Positions 54,637-64,000 of a DNA stretch of 64,000 nucleotides are shown here, in pieces. Each line of letters begins with the position of its first letter. The stretch's first letter is position 1. The DNA is from Burkholderia plantarii (GTDB lineage Bacteria; Pseudomonadota; Gammaproteobacteria; Burkholderiales; Burkholderiaceae), in the NCBI RefSeq assembly GCF_001411805.1, contig NZ_CP007213.1, positions 620,001 through 684,000 of the forward strand. Reading direction: 5' to 3'. The position numbers and the translations under genes are program-made. The notes under the pieces are model-generated. The model searched no databases. It was not told where the DNA came from and was given only the letters and a program-made list of their open reading frames with translations.

Positions 54637-54894
54637 GTGGCCTCCGGGGCGGGAGAAGGGCGGCGCGCGGCGGGCGGCGCACCGGACACGGCCTATCGTA
54701 GTGGCAAAATGTGTCATTTGTTGGAATTACGTGGTGACGTCATGGAGTTGTCATCGAACGCTGTGATCCTTCGCTTGCCGCCGGCGCGATGGACGCGCCG
54801 GGCGGCGTGAAGCCGGGCCGCAGGCAGGCCCCCAGAGACGACAGGCGCCGGCAGGAGTCCGGCCCGAGATGTTTCCGCCCTACGGAGAAGCGAG

Positions 54895-55977
54895 ATGACA
54901 TTCCAGAATTCGTTCGGCACGACGATGCGCAAGCTGGCGCTCGCGGCGTGCGCCGCCGGCCTGCTTCAGGCGCTCGCGATGCCGGCGCACGCGGCCGGCG
55001 CGGTCGTGCTGTACACGGCAGACGGCCTCGAGAACCTCTATCGCGACGTGCTGCCCGCGTTCGAGAAGAAGGAAGGCGTGAAGGTGAACATCGTCACGGC
55101 CGGCAGCGGCGAGGTGGTGAACCGCGCGAACGTCGAGAAGGGTTCGCCGAAGGCCGACGTGCTCGTCACGCTGCCGCCGTTCATCCAGCAGGCGGGCCAG
55201 CTCGGCCTGCTGCAGCCGTACCCGAGCGCCAACTACAAGAACGTGCCGGCGATCGCGAAGGCGGCCGACGGCTCGTGGGCGACTTTCGTCAACAACTACT
55301 TCTCGTTCGCGCTGAACCCGGACGTGGTGAAGAACCCGCCGAAGACGTTCGCCGACCTGCTCTCGCCCGACTACGCCGGCAAGATCGCCTACTCGAACCC
55401 GGCCACCGCCGGCGACGGAATGGCCGTGATCATCCTGACCTCGACGCTGATGGGCGAGGACGCCGCGTTCGACTACCTGGCCAGGCTCGAGCGCAGCGCG
55501 AAGTTCCATACCAAGGGCACCGGCTACCTGAACGTGCTGCTCTCGCGCAACGAGATCAGCGTGGCCAACGGCGACCTGCAGATGGATCTCGACGACGCCG
55601 AACACGGCGGCCTGTCGGTCAAGCCGGTGTTCCTCTCGGCGAAGGCGGGCGAGGCGCCCACCACGTTCCAGCTGCCCTATGCGATCGGCCTGATCAAGGG
55701 CGGCCCGAACGCCGACGAAGGCAGGAAGCTGATCGACTACCTGATGTCGACCGACGTGCAGGCCAAGGTGCCCGACATGTACGGCATCCCGGGCCGCAGC
55801 GACGTGCCGCTGACGGGCAAGAACGGCGAGGCGGTCAAGCGCGCGATCGCGGGCGTGAAGCTGATTCCGGTGGACTGGAACGCCGTGATGGCGAAGAAGG
55901 CCGGCTGGACCGAGCGCTGGAAGAAGGACGTGATCGGCAGCTCCGGCAAGGAGACCGAAGTCGTCAAGCCGAAGTGA
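54895..55977 (+). CDS. phnS: 2-aminoethylphosphonate ABC transporter, substrate-binding protein
   Basis: A 360-residue periplasmic binding protein of the iron/thiamine/spermidine-like fold. The signal peptide (LALAACAAGLLQALAMPAHA) is cleaved near AAG. The mature start AVVLYTADGLENLYRDVLPA, GSGEVVNRANVEKGSPKADV, FVNNYFSFALNPDVVK and GAYNP-like AYSNPATAGDGMAVIILTS are typical of PhnS-type AEP-binding proteins. It opens the transporter operon divergent from phnW, and phnT starts 13 bases after its stop. The specificity is inferred from family and neighbours. Confidence 0.88.
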   Translation: MTFQNSFGTTMRKLALAACAAGLLQALAMPAHAAGAVVLYTADGLENLYRDVLPAFEKKEGVKVNIVTAGSGEVVNRANVEKGSPKADVLVTLPPFIQQAGQLGLLQPYPSANYKNVPAIAKAADGSWATFVNNYFSFALNPDVVKNPPKTFADLLSPDYAGKIAYSNPATAGDGMAVIILTSTLMGEDAAFDYLARLERSAKFHTKGTGYLNVLLSRNEISVANGDLQMDLDDAEHGGLSVKPVFLSAKAGEAPTTFQLPYAIGLIKGGPNADEGRKLIDYLMSTDVQAKVPDMYGIPGRSDVPLTGKNGEAVKRAIAGVKLIPVDWNAVMAKKAGWTERWKKDVIGSSGKETEVVKPK

Positions 55978-55990
55978 TCGGCCACGAGGG

Positions 55991-57071
<1,081 letters not shown>

Positions 57072-57094
<23 letters not shown>

Positions 57095-58004
57095 CCTCGA
57101 CGGCGCGGCCGCCGCCGCCGCGCGCCGCGAGGCGTCGACGGCCGCCCACGCGCGCGAGGCGCGCCGGGCCGGGCGCCGCGCGCGGCTGCATCTGCTGGTG
57201 CTGGCGCTGGTGGTGCTCGGGCCGCTCGTGCTTTATCCGCTCGCGCGCCTGCTGTTGCTCAGCGTGACGGGCGACCACGGCTTCACGCTTGCCGCCTATC
57301 GCACGTTCTTCGGCAACCCCGACACGCGCGGCGTGCTCGGCACCACGCTGTGGGTGCTGTGCGTGAGCGCCGGCAGCGCGTCGGTGCTCGGCGTGCTGCT
57401 CGCGGCGCTGCTGTTCTTCCGGCCGTTTCCGGGCGCCTCGCTCGTCACGCGTTTCCTCGAACTCTACGTGGCGTTCCCGTCGTTCCTGGTCGCGTTCACG
57501 CTGATCTTCCTGTACGGCTCGCAGGGCTCGATCAGCATCGCCCTGCAACGGCTGTTCCATCTCGATGCGCCGCCGCTCGACTTCCTGTTCGGCATCGGCG
57601 GCGTGATCCTGGCGCAGACCGTGTTCTACACGCCGTTCGTGGTGCGGCCCACGCTCGCCTCGTTCGCCACGCTCGACCTGCGGCTCGTCGAGGCCGCGCG
57701 CAGTCTCGGCGCGAACGGCTGGATGCTGGCGCGCCGCGTGATCCTGCCGATCGCGTGGCCCGGCATCGCGGCCGGCACGATCCTCTGCTTCCTGCTCACG
57801 CTCAACGAGTTCGGGATCCTGCTGGTGCTCGGCAGCGCGCGGCTCGTCACGCTGCCGGTCGCGATCTACACCAGCGCGTCGGTCGATCTCGACATGCCGA
57901 CCGCGGCGGCCGGTGCCGTCGTGATGCTCGCCATGTCGCTGTCGCTGTATGCGCTTTATCGCCGGATCAATCGCCGGGCGATGGGAGGGCGGGATGTCCG
58001 CTGA
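57072..58004 (+). CDS. phnU: 2-aminoethylphosphonate ABC transporter, permease 1
   Basis: A 310-residue inner-membrane permease with about six hydrophobic segments. The cytoplasmic EAA-type loop is VEAARSLGANGWMLARRVIL, which contacts the ATPase. The first segment (LHLLVLALVVLGPLVLYPLA) follows an unusual basic, alanine-rich N-terminus. Two adjacent ATG codons exist; 57072 has the better spacing to GAGG, 57069 would add one Met. It overlaps the end of phnT and the start of phnV. Confidence 0.87.
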
Positions 58005-58860
58005 TGCACGCCTGAATGGCGGTCCGGCCGGCGCGCCGGTGCCGCGGCATGCCGCCGGTTGGTCCGACACCGTATTGAAGACCGCCGCGCGCGTCGCGCT
58101 GGCGCTGGCCGCGTTCGCCTGCTTCTGGCTGTTCGTGCTGCCGGTGGTGGTGGTCGCGCTGTCGAGCGTCGCCAGCCACTGGTCCGGCACGATCCTGCCG
58201 ACCGGCTACAGCCTGCGCTGGTTCTCGCGGCTCGGCGAGCCCGAGTTTGACGCGCTCGCCACCAGCCTCGAGATCGGCTTCGGCGTGGCCGTGATCGGCA
58301 CCGCGCTCGGGCTGTGGCTCGCGCTCGCGCTGGAAGGGCGCGTACAGGGGCGCGCGGGAGCGCTCGTCGACGCGCTCGTGATGTTGCCCAACGGCGTGCC
58401 GAGCGTGGTGTTGGGACTTGCGGTGCTGATCGCCTATCATCAAAAGCCGGTCGACCTTTCGAGTTCGGCCGCGATCGTCGTGCTCGTGCAGCTCGCGCTG
58501 ATCCTGCCGTTTTGTTATCGATGCGCGGCCGCCGCGTTACGACCCGAATTGACGGTGTTGCGCGAGGCCGCCGCGAGCCTCGGGGCGCCGCCGTCGATGG
58601 TGCTGCGCCGCGTGCTGCTGCCGCAACTCGTGCCGGCGCTGCGCGCGAGCCTCGCGCTCGGTTTCGCGCTGTCGCTCGGCGAGCTGGGCGCGACGATGAC
58701 GGTGTATCCGCCGGGCTTCGCGACCGTGCCGATCGTCGTGATCGGCGAGGTCGAGCGCGGCTATTACCTGCCGGCCTCGGCGCTCTCGCTGCTGATGCTG
58801 GTGGCTTCGCTCGCGGCGCTGATGCTGATCGCCGCGCGGGTGCCGCGGCTGCGGCGCTGA
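57994..58860 (+). CDS. phnV: 2-aminoethylphosphonate ABC transporter, permease 2
   Basis: A 288-residue permease that completes the transporter. Its EAA-type loop is LREAAASLGAPPSMVLRRVL. Hydrophobic segments include CFWLFVLPVVVVALSSVASH, GFGVAVIGTALGLWLALALE and LLMLVASLAALMLIAARVPR. The ATG at 57994 follows GGGAGGGCGGG. It overlaps phnU by 11 bases. A 159-base gap with no gene separates it from the PhnA-like gene. Confidence 0.88.
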   Translation: MSADARLNGGPAGAPVPRHAAGWSDTVLKTAARVALALAAFACFWLFVLPVVVVALSSVASHWSGTILPTGYSLRWFSRLGEPEFDALATSLEIGFGVAVIGTALGLWLALALEGRVQGRAGALVDALVMLPNGVPSVVLGLAVLIAYHQKPVDLSSSAAIVVLVQLALILPFCYRCAAAALRPELTVLREAAASLGAPPSMVLRRVLLPQLVPALRASLALGFALSLGELGATMTVYPPGFATVPIVVIGEVERGYYLPASALSLLMLVASLAALMLIAARVPRLRR

Positions 58861-59019
58861 TTGACGGATTGATTGAAGCGCTGGACAACAGACGGGATTG
58901 ACGGGCTGGATTCGTGGATTGGCCTCGTGGATTCGACTCGCGGCGCGGGCCGCCGGGGCGGATCGCGCGACGGCACCGGCGGCCGTGCGCGCCGAATCGA
59001 AGCGATAACAGGAGGAGTC

Positions 59020-60333
59020 ATGCTGAACCCGACGAACCAAACGATCGAGGTCAATGGTCGCCACTATCGCCTGCCGCCGGGGCGGACCGCCATCGTCTGC
59101 CTCAGCGGCGGATCGCCCGACTATCTCGAGGCGGCGGTCGCCGACGGCGTCGCGCCGTTCCTGGCGCGAATGATGCGTGACGGCGCGGCGCTCGGCGCCG
59201 ACGGTGTGATCCCGTCGCTGACCCACGCGAACCAGCTGTCGATCGTCTGCGGTGCGCCGCCCGCGCTGCACGGCATTTGCGGCAACACGATTCACGACGC
59301 CGGCGCGCAACAGGGCGATGGCGCCGATATCGCGCTGAACCGGGCCGCCGACCTGCGCGCGGATACCGTGCTTGCCGCGGCGGCGCGCGCCGGGGCGCGG
59401 GTGGCGGTCGTCACGGCCCGCGAGAAGCTGCGCCGGTTGCTCGGCACCGGCTTGCGCGGCATCTGCTTCTCGGCCGAGAAGGCCGGGCAGACTTCGCTGG
59501 CCGAGAACGGCATCGCCGATGCGCTCGATTTCGTCGGCCTGCCGTCGCCCGACGTTTATGGCGCGGCGCTGTCCGAGTTCGTGCTGGCGGCGGGCGTGCG
59601 GCTCGCGAAGACGCGCCGCGTCGATCTGATGTATCTGGCCACGCACGATTACGTGCAGCGCAAATGGGCGCCCGGCAGCACGCAGGCGAACGCGTTCTAT
59701 GCGGCGATCGACCGGCATCTCGCGCAGCTCGACGCGCTCGACTGGGTGATCGCCGTGACCGCCGACCATGGTACGGGCGCCAAGCACGATCCGCGCACCG
59801 GCGCGCCGAACGTCGTCTATCTGCAGGATGCGCTCGACGGCTGGCTCGATTTCCCGCGCACGCGCGTGGTGCTGCCGATCGCGGACCCGCACGTCGCGCA
59901 TCACGGTGCGCTCGGCTCGTTCGCGACGGTCCATCTGCCGGCCGGGCTGGACCCCGACGACGTGGTGGCGCTACTGCGCGGCCTCGACGGCATCGCGCTC
60001 GCGCTGGCCCGCGACGAGGCCGCCGCCTGCTTCGAGCTGCCGGTGGACCGGATCGGCGACGTCGTGGTGGTCGCGCGCGACGACACCGTGCTCGGCCGGC
60101 GCGAACGCGAGCATGACCTGTCCGCGCTGACGGCGCCGCTGCGCTCGCACGGCGGGTTCGGCGAGCAGGCGGTGCCGCTGCTGTTCAACCGGCGCGTGGT
60201 GGCGGTCGATCCTGGCCGGCGCTGGCGCAATTTCGACGTGTTCGATCTCGCGCTCAATCATCTGGTGCGCGGCGACGATTTCACGTTCGAGCGCACGCGG
60301 CGCGTACCGGGACCGGTGATGCATGCGCAGTGA
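59020..60333 (+). CDS. PhnA-like phosphonoacetate hydrolase with altered metal-ligand positions
   Basis: A 437-residue alkaline-phosphatase-superfamily protein, closest to phosphonoacetate hydrolase PhnA, which cleaves phosphonoacetate to acetate and phosphate. Retained segments are SLTHANQLSIVCG (nucleophile Thr), ALHGICGN, LRGICFSAEKAG, VTADHG, HHGALGSFATV and LRSHGGFGEQ. Two differences stand out: the usual metal Asp in VDG reads LSGGSPDY, a serine, and the DYVQHK His reads DYVQRKW, an arginine. As I recall the family, these are ligands of the two metal ions, one from each site. It may have changed substrate or lost activity. GGAGG precedes the ATG. Confidence 0.8.
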   Translation: MLNPTNQTIEVNGRHYRLPPGRTAIVCLSGGSPDYLEAAVADGVAPFLARMMRDGAALGADGVIPSLTHANQLSIVCGAPPALHGICGNTIHDAGAQQGDGADIALNRAADLRADTVLAAAARAGARVAVVTAREKLRRLLGTGLRGICFSAEKAGQTSLAENGIADALDFVGLPSPDVYGAALSEFVLAAGVRLAKTRRVDLMYLATHDYVQRKWAPGSTQANAFYAAIDRHLAQLDALDWVIAVTADHGTGAKHDPRTGAPNVVYLQDALDGWLDFPRTRVVLPIADPHVAHHGALGSFATVHLPAGLDPDDVVALLRGLDGIALALARDEAAACFELPVDRIGDVVVVARDDTVLGRREREHDLSALTAPLRSHGGFGEQAVPLLFNRRVVAVDPGRRWRNFDVFDLALNHLVRGDDFTFERTRRVPGPVMHAQ

Positions 60334-60410
60334 GGGCGTCGCGCTGGATCGGCGGCGGGCTTTTCGATGAGGCGTGCGCGCGGCGGACGCCCGATGCAGG
60401 GAGTGGTGAC

Positions 60411-60968
60411 GTGGCATTGACGCTGGAAGACATCCGCACGCTGTTCGAGCAGCGCGGCGACACGGCCTATAGCGGCGAACCGGTGACGCAACTCGAGCAC
60501 GCGTTGCAGAGCGCGCAGCTCGCCGAGGATGAGGGGGCGGGCGACGCGCTGGTCACGGCGGCGTTGCTGCACGACCTTGGCCATTTGCTGAACGAGCAGG
60601 GCGAGACGCCGACCGCGCGCGGGATCGACGATCTGCACCAGTATTACGCACTGCCGTTTCTGCGCGGCACGTTTCCCGACGCGGTGCTCGAGCCGATCCG
60701 GCTGCATGTGGACGCGAAGCGCTGCCTCTGCGCGATCGAGCCCGGCTATGCGCAGGCACTGTCCGAGGATTCGCTGCGCAGCCTGGCGCTGCAGGGCGGA
60801 GCCTATGACGAGGACGAGGCGCGCGCGTTCCTGCTGCGCCCGCATGCGGCCGACGCGGTGCGCCTGCGCCGCTGGGACGACGGCGCGAAGCTGGCCGGCG
60901 GCGTCACGCATTCGCTCGATTACTTCATGCGGATCGCGTCGCGAGTGGCACACGATGCGCGTGCGTAG
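60411..60968 (+). CDS. Phosphonate-degradation HD-domain protein (PhnZ-like)
   Basis: A 185-residue HD-domain protein of the group associated with phosphonate operons (Phn-HD), related to PhnZ, a diiron oxygenase that cleaves 1-hydroxy-2-aminoethylphosphonate to glycine and phosphate. Metal motifs are YSGEPVTQLEHALQSAQLAE, AALLHDLGHLLNEQG, DLHQYYALPFLRG, LHVDAKRCLC and ALQGGAYDEDEARAF. The N-terminal Tyr and Glu of the PhnZ iron site are kept in this pattern. The start is GTG at 60411 behind GGGAG. It follows the PhnA-like gene by 77 bases and ends in a strong terminator. Confidence 0.85.
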   Translation: MALTLEDIRTLFEQRGDTAYSGEPVTQLEHALQSAQLAEDEGAGDALVTAALLHDLGHLLNEQGETPTARGIDDLHQYYALPFLRGTFPDAVLEPIRLHVDAKRCLCAIEPGYAQALSEDSLRSLALQGGAYDEDEARAFLLRPHAADAVRLRRWDDGAKLAGGVTHSLDYFMRIASRVAHDARA

Positions 60969-61257
60969 CGCGGGGCATTACGCCTGGTCGCGCGTTCTTC
61001 GTTTGGTATCAACGGTTTGCCGCCAAGGGCGCCGCGCGAGCGGCGCCCTTGGCGCTTTTCTTTTGCATTTTCTTCACGAAAGGGCTTGCAGGAAGCGGGA
61101 TCGGTGCTTAGAATCACGCCTCTTTCGCGCTAACGGAAACGCGGCGCGGAAGGGGAAGTAAGGCAGGACGAACGCAGCGCCGAGTGTTGGCCGCGTGTTG
61201 GTGTTGCCGGAGGTAAATGATCAACAAAGCAGGTTGATCGCAGCGTGAAAAAAGTAG
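60969..61257. other. Intergenic region between phosphonate operon and rRNA promoter
   Basis: There is no gene here. It contains the terminator at 61021-61064 and then AT-richer DNA leading to the rRNA promoter. Confidence 0.6.
61021..61064 (+). terminator. Strong terminator of the phosphonate operon
   Basis: Fifteen-base perfect arms (cgccaagggcgccgc / gcggcgcccttggcg) around GCGA are followed by cttttctttt. It isolates the rRNA operon from upstream read-through. Confidence 0.92.
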
Positions 61258-61286
61258 TTGACGCGCTGCGAAACGTTGATCATAAT
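61258..61286 (+). promoter_or_regulatory. rRNA operon promoter
   Basis: TTGACG (61258-61263) and CATAAT (61281-61286) are exactly 17 bases apart, about 260 bases before 16S. An AT-rich gtgaaaaaagtag element directly upstream could act as an UP element. Confidence 0.75.
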
Positions 61287-61355
61287 CTCGCTTCTCTGCT
61301 GCTGACAACGCAGCGCTGCTGGGAAGGCCAGAAAGTCCGGTCGGTTCAGCGGAAA

Positions 61356-61367
61356 TGCTCTTTAAAA
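61356..61367 (+). promoter_or_regulatory. BoxA antitermination site in the rRNA leader
   Basis: TGCTCTTTAAAA matches the BoxA consensus (TGCTCTTTA). Right after it, aacagccgataagtgtg can pair with cacgcttatcggctgtt at 63107-63123 beyond 16S (one mismatch), forming the RNase III processing stem. Confidence 0.85.
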
Positions 61368-61543
61368 ATTAACAGCCGATAAGTGTGGACGCTTGATCGA
61401 CGCGGTCCTGATCTTTGGATCAGGTCAGCAAAAGTATCAAGAGTCTCACACAAAAGTAAGTCAGGTTTGTGAAGCAATTCATAACCTGTCAGCTTTGAGT
61501 GAGCGACCGGTTCTTAACGGAACCGAAAACAGTAACAGGAATT

Positions 61544-63076
<1,533 letters not shown>

Positions 63077-63140
63077 CTCGAGCTAATACCGCATACATTG
63101 AGCGTTCACGCTTATCGGCTGTTGATCAAGACAGACTCAG

Positions 63141-63217
63141 GGGTCTGTAGCTCAGTCGGTTAGAGCACCGTCTTGATAAGGCGGGGGTCGTTGGTTCGAA
63201 TCCAACCAGACCCACCA
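63141..63217 (+). tRNA. tRNA-Ile (anticodon GAT)
   Basis: A 77-base cloverleaf in the 16S-23S spacer, with acceptor gggtctg pairing to cagaccc, anticodon gat at 63175-63177, TPsiC arm ggttcgaatcc and an encoded CCA end. Typical of Burkholderia rRNA operons. Confidence 0.97.
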
Positions 63218-63254
63218 ATTGTCTGACACGGAAACCTGAGACGTCTCTGTACAT

Positions 63255-63330
63255 GGGGGCATAGCTCAGCTGGGAGAGCACCTGCTTTGCAAGCAGGGGG
63301 TCGTCGGTTCGATCCCGTCTGCCTCCACCA
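63255..63330 (+). tRNA. tRNA-Ala (anticodon TGC)
   Basis: A 76-base cloverleaf, 37 bases after tRNA-Ile. Acceptor gggggca pairs with tgcctcc (one G-T pair), anticodon tgc at 63288-63290, encoded CCA end. Confidence 0.97.
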
Positions 63331-63424
63331 ATCTTCAATGACAAACGTTCAGTCATACTGAGTTTTTGTCATTGGCGATTGAGCCAGTCAGAGGATAAGT
63401 CAGAAGTTGCACTTATCGGCTGTC

Positions 63425-63437
63425 GTTCTTTAACAAT
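63425..63437 (+). promoter_or_regulatory. Spacer BoxA before 23S
   Basis: gttctttaacaat resembles BoxA and lies in the spacer before 23S. The preceding gcacttatcggctgt repeats the leader/trailer stem sequence near 61371 and 63107. Confidence 0.65.
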
Positions 63438-63622
63438 CTAGAAGAAGTAGTAATTTGGATAGCGGAAGCGCTTATTTGAGATGGGCGTGGAAACTATCCG
63501 GGTTGTGATTGTATCGATGTATCTCAAGAAGATTCGAACTTAAATGTTCGGCTCAATTGGAATACGGCACAAATGCGAGAACTCAACCTGTAACGGCTGT
63601 CGAGAAGACAGACCCGTTATAG

Positions 63623-64000
63623 GGTCAAGCGAACAAGTGCATGTGGTGGATGCCTTGGCGATCACAGGCGATGAAGGACGCGGTAGCCTGCGAAAAGCTA
63701 CGGGGAGCTGGCAAACGAGCTTTGATCCGTAGATGTCCGAATGGGGAAACCCACTCCTTTTGGAGTATCCATGACTGAATACATAGGTCATGTGAAGCGA
63801 ACGCGGTGAACTGAAACATCTAAGTAACCGCAGGAAAAGAAATCAACCGAGATTCCCAAAGTAGTGGCGAGCGAAATGGGAAGAGCCTGTACTCTTTATT
63901 TGTATTGTTAGCCGAACGCTCTGGAAAGTGCGGCCATAGCAGGTGATAGCCCTGTAGGCGAAAACAGTATGAAAGAACTAGGTGTACGACAAGTAGGGCG
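63623..64000 (+). rRNA. rrl: 23S ribosomal RNA, 5' part (cut by window edge)
   Basis: Begins with ggtcaagcgaacaagtgcat and the conserved gtggatgccttggcgatcacaggcgatgaaggacg. Only the first 378 bases or so are present. The start is placed by analogy with E. coli 23S. Confidence 0.95.

Overview
The window looks like a Burkholderia (sensu lato) chromosome. It has very high GC content, Burkholderia-type 16S rRNA, a 16S-tRNA-Ile(GAT)-tRNA-Ala(TGC)-23S operon, a DUF4148 protein, hopanoid genes and beta-proteobacterial catabolic operons. No insertion sequence, prophage or CRISPR array was seen. Assignments come from reading translations and motifs; no database search was run.

Left end (1-5.9 kb): the N-terminal part of a siderophore TonB receptor with a Fur-box-like promoter. 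Beside it lies what appears to be the wreck of a phosphonate-biosynthesis operon. It has an intact PhyH/PhnY-like dioxygenase, an in-frame chimera of a B12-binding radical-SAM N-terminus with a phosphoenolpyruvate-mutase C-terminus, and a truncated iron-type alcohol dehydrogenase. Small secreted or membrane proteins of unknown role follow.

Iron region (6-21.5 kb): a FecI-like sigma factor, a FecR-like anti-sigma factor and a transducing TonB receptor behind a Fur-type promoter. Then comes a nine-gene operon with mostly ATGA-type overlaps whose content and order match staphylococcal sbnABCDEFGHI, predicting staphyloferrin B. SbnA/B make L-2,3-diaminopropionate, SbnG makes citrate, SbnH decarboxylates an intermediate, SbnC/E/F are NIS synthetases, SbnD exports, and SbnI is a short ParB-like protein.

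Middle (21.5-40.9 kb): hopanoid genes hpnJ, hpnI and an hpnL-like gene; an OmpR-type two-component system; hexarate catabolism (GudP-type transporter, 2,5-dioxopentanoate dehydrogenase, KdgD, GarD) sharing an operator-like sequence; a tryptophanyl-tRNA synthetase inside that region; an acyltransferase, a DoxX protein and an MHS-type transporter.

Right half (41.6-61 kb): a hydroxyproline operon (binding protein, 4-hydroxyproline 2-epimerase, three-subunit D-hydroxyproline dehydrogenase, AraC-type regulator with a PAS-like domain); a quinate/shikimate module (dehydroshikimate dehydratase, type II dehydroquinase, quinate/shikimate dehydrogenase, ACS transporter); and a 2-aminoethylphosphonate module (PhnW, PhnSTUV-type transporter, a PhnA-like hydrolase with altered metal-ligand positions, and a Phn-HD/PhnZ-like protein). 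The window ends in the rRNA operon, with 23S cut at the edge.

The least ordinary parts are the decayed phosphonate-synthesis operon, the divergent PhnA-like protein in a pathway with no phosphonoacetaldehyde-processing gene in view, and the complete staphyloferrin-B-type cluster coupled to a FecIRA-type signalling unit.
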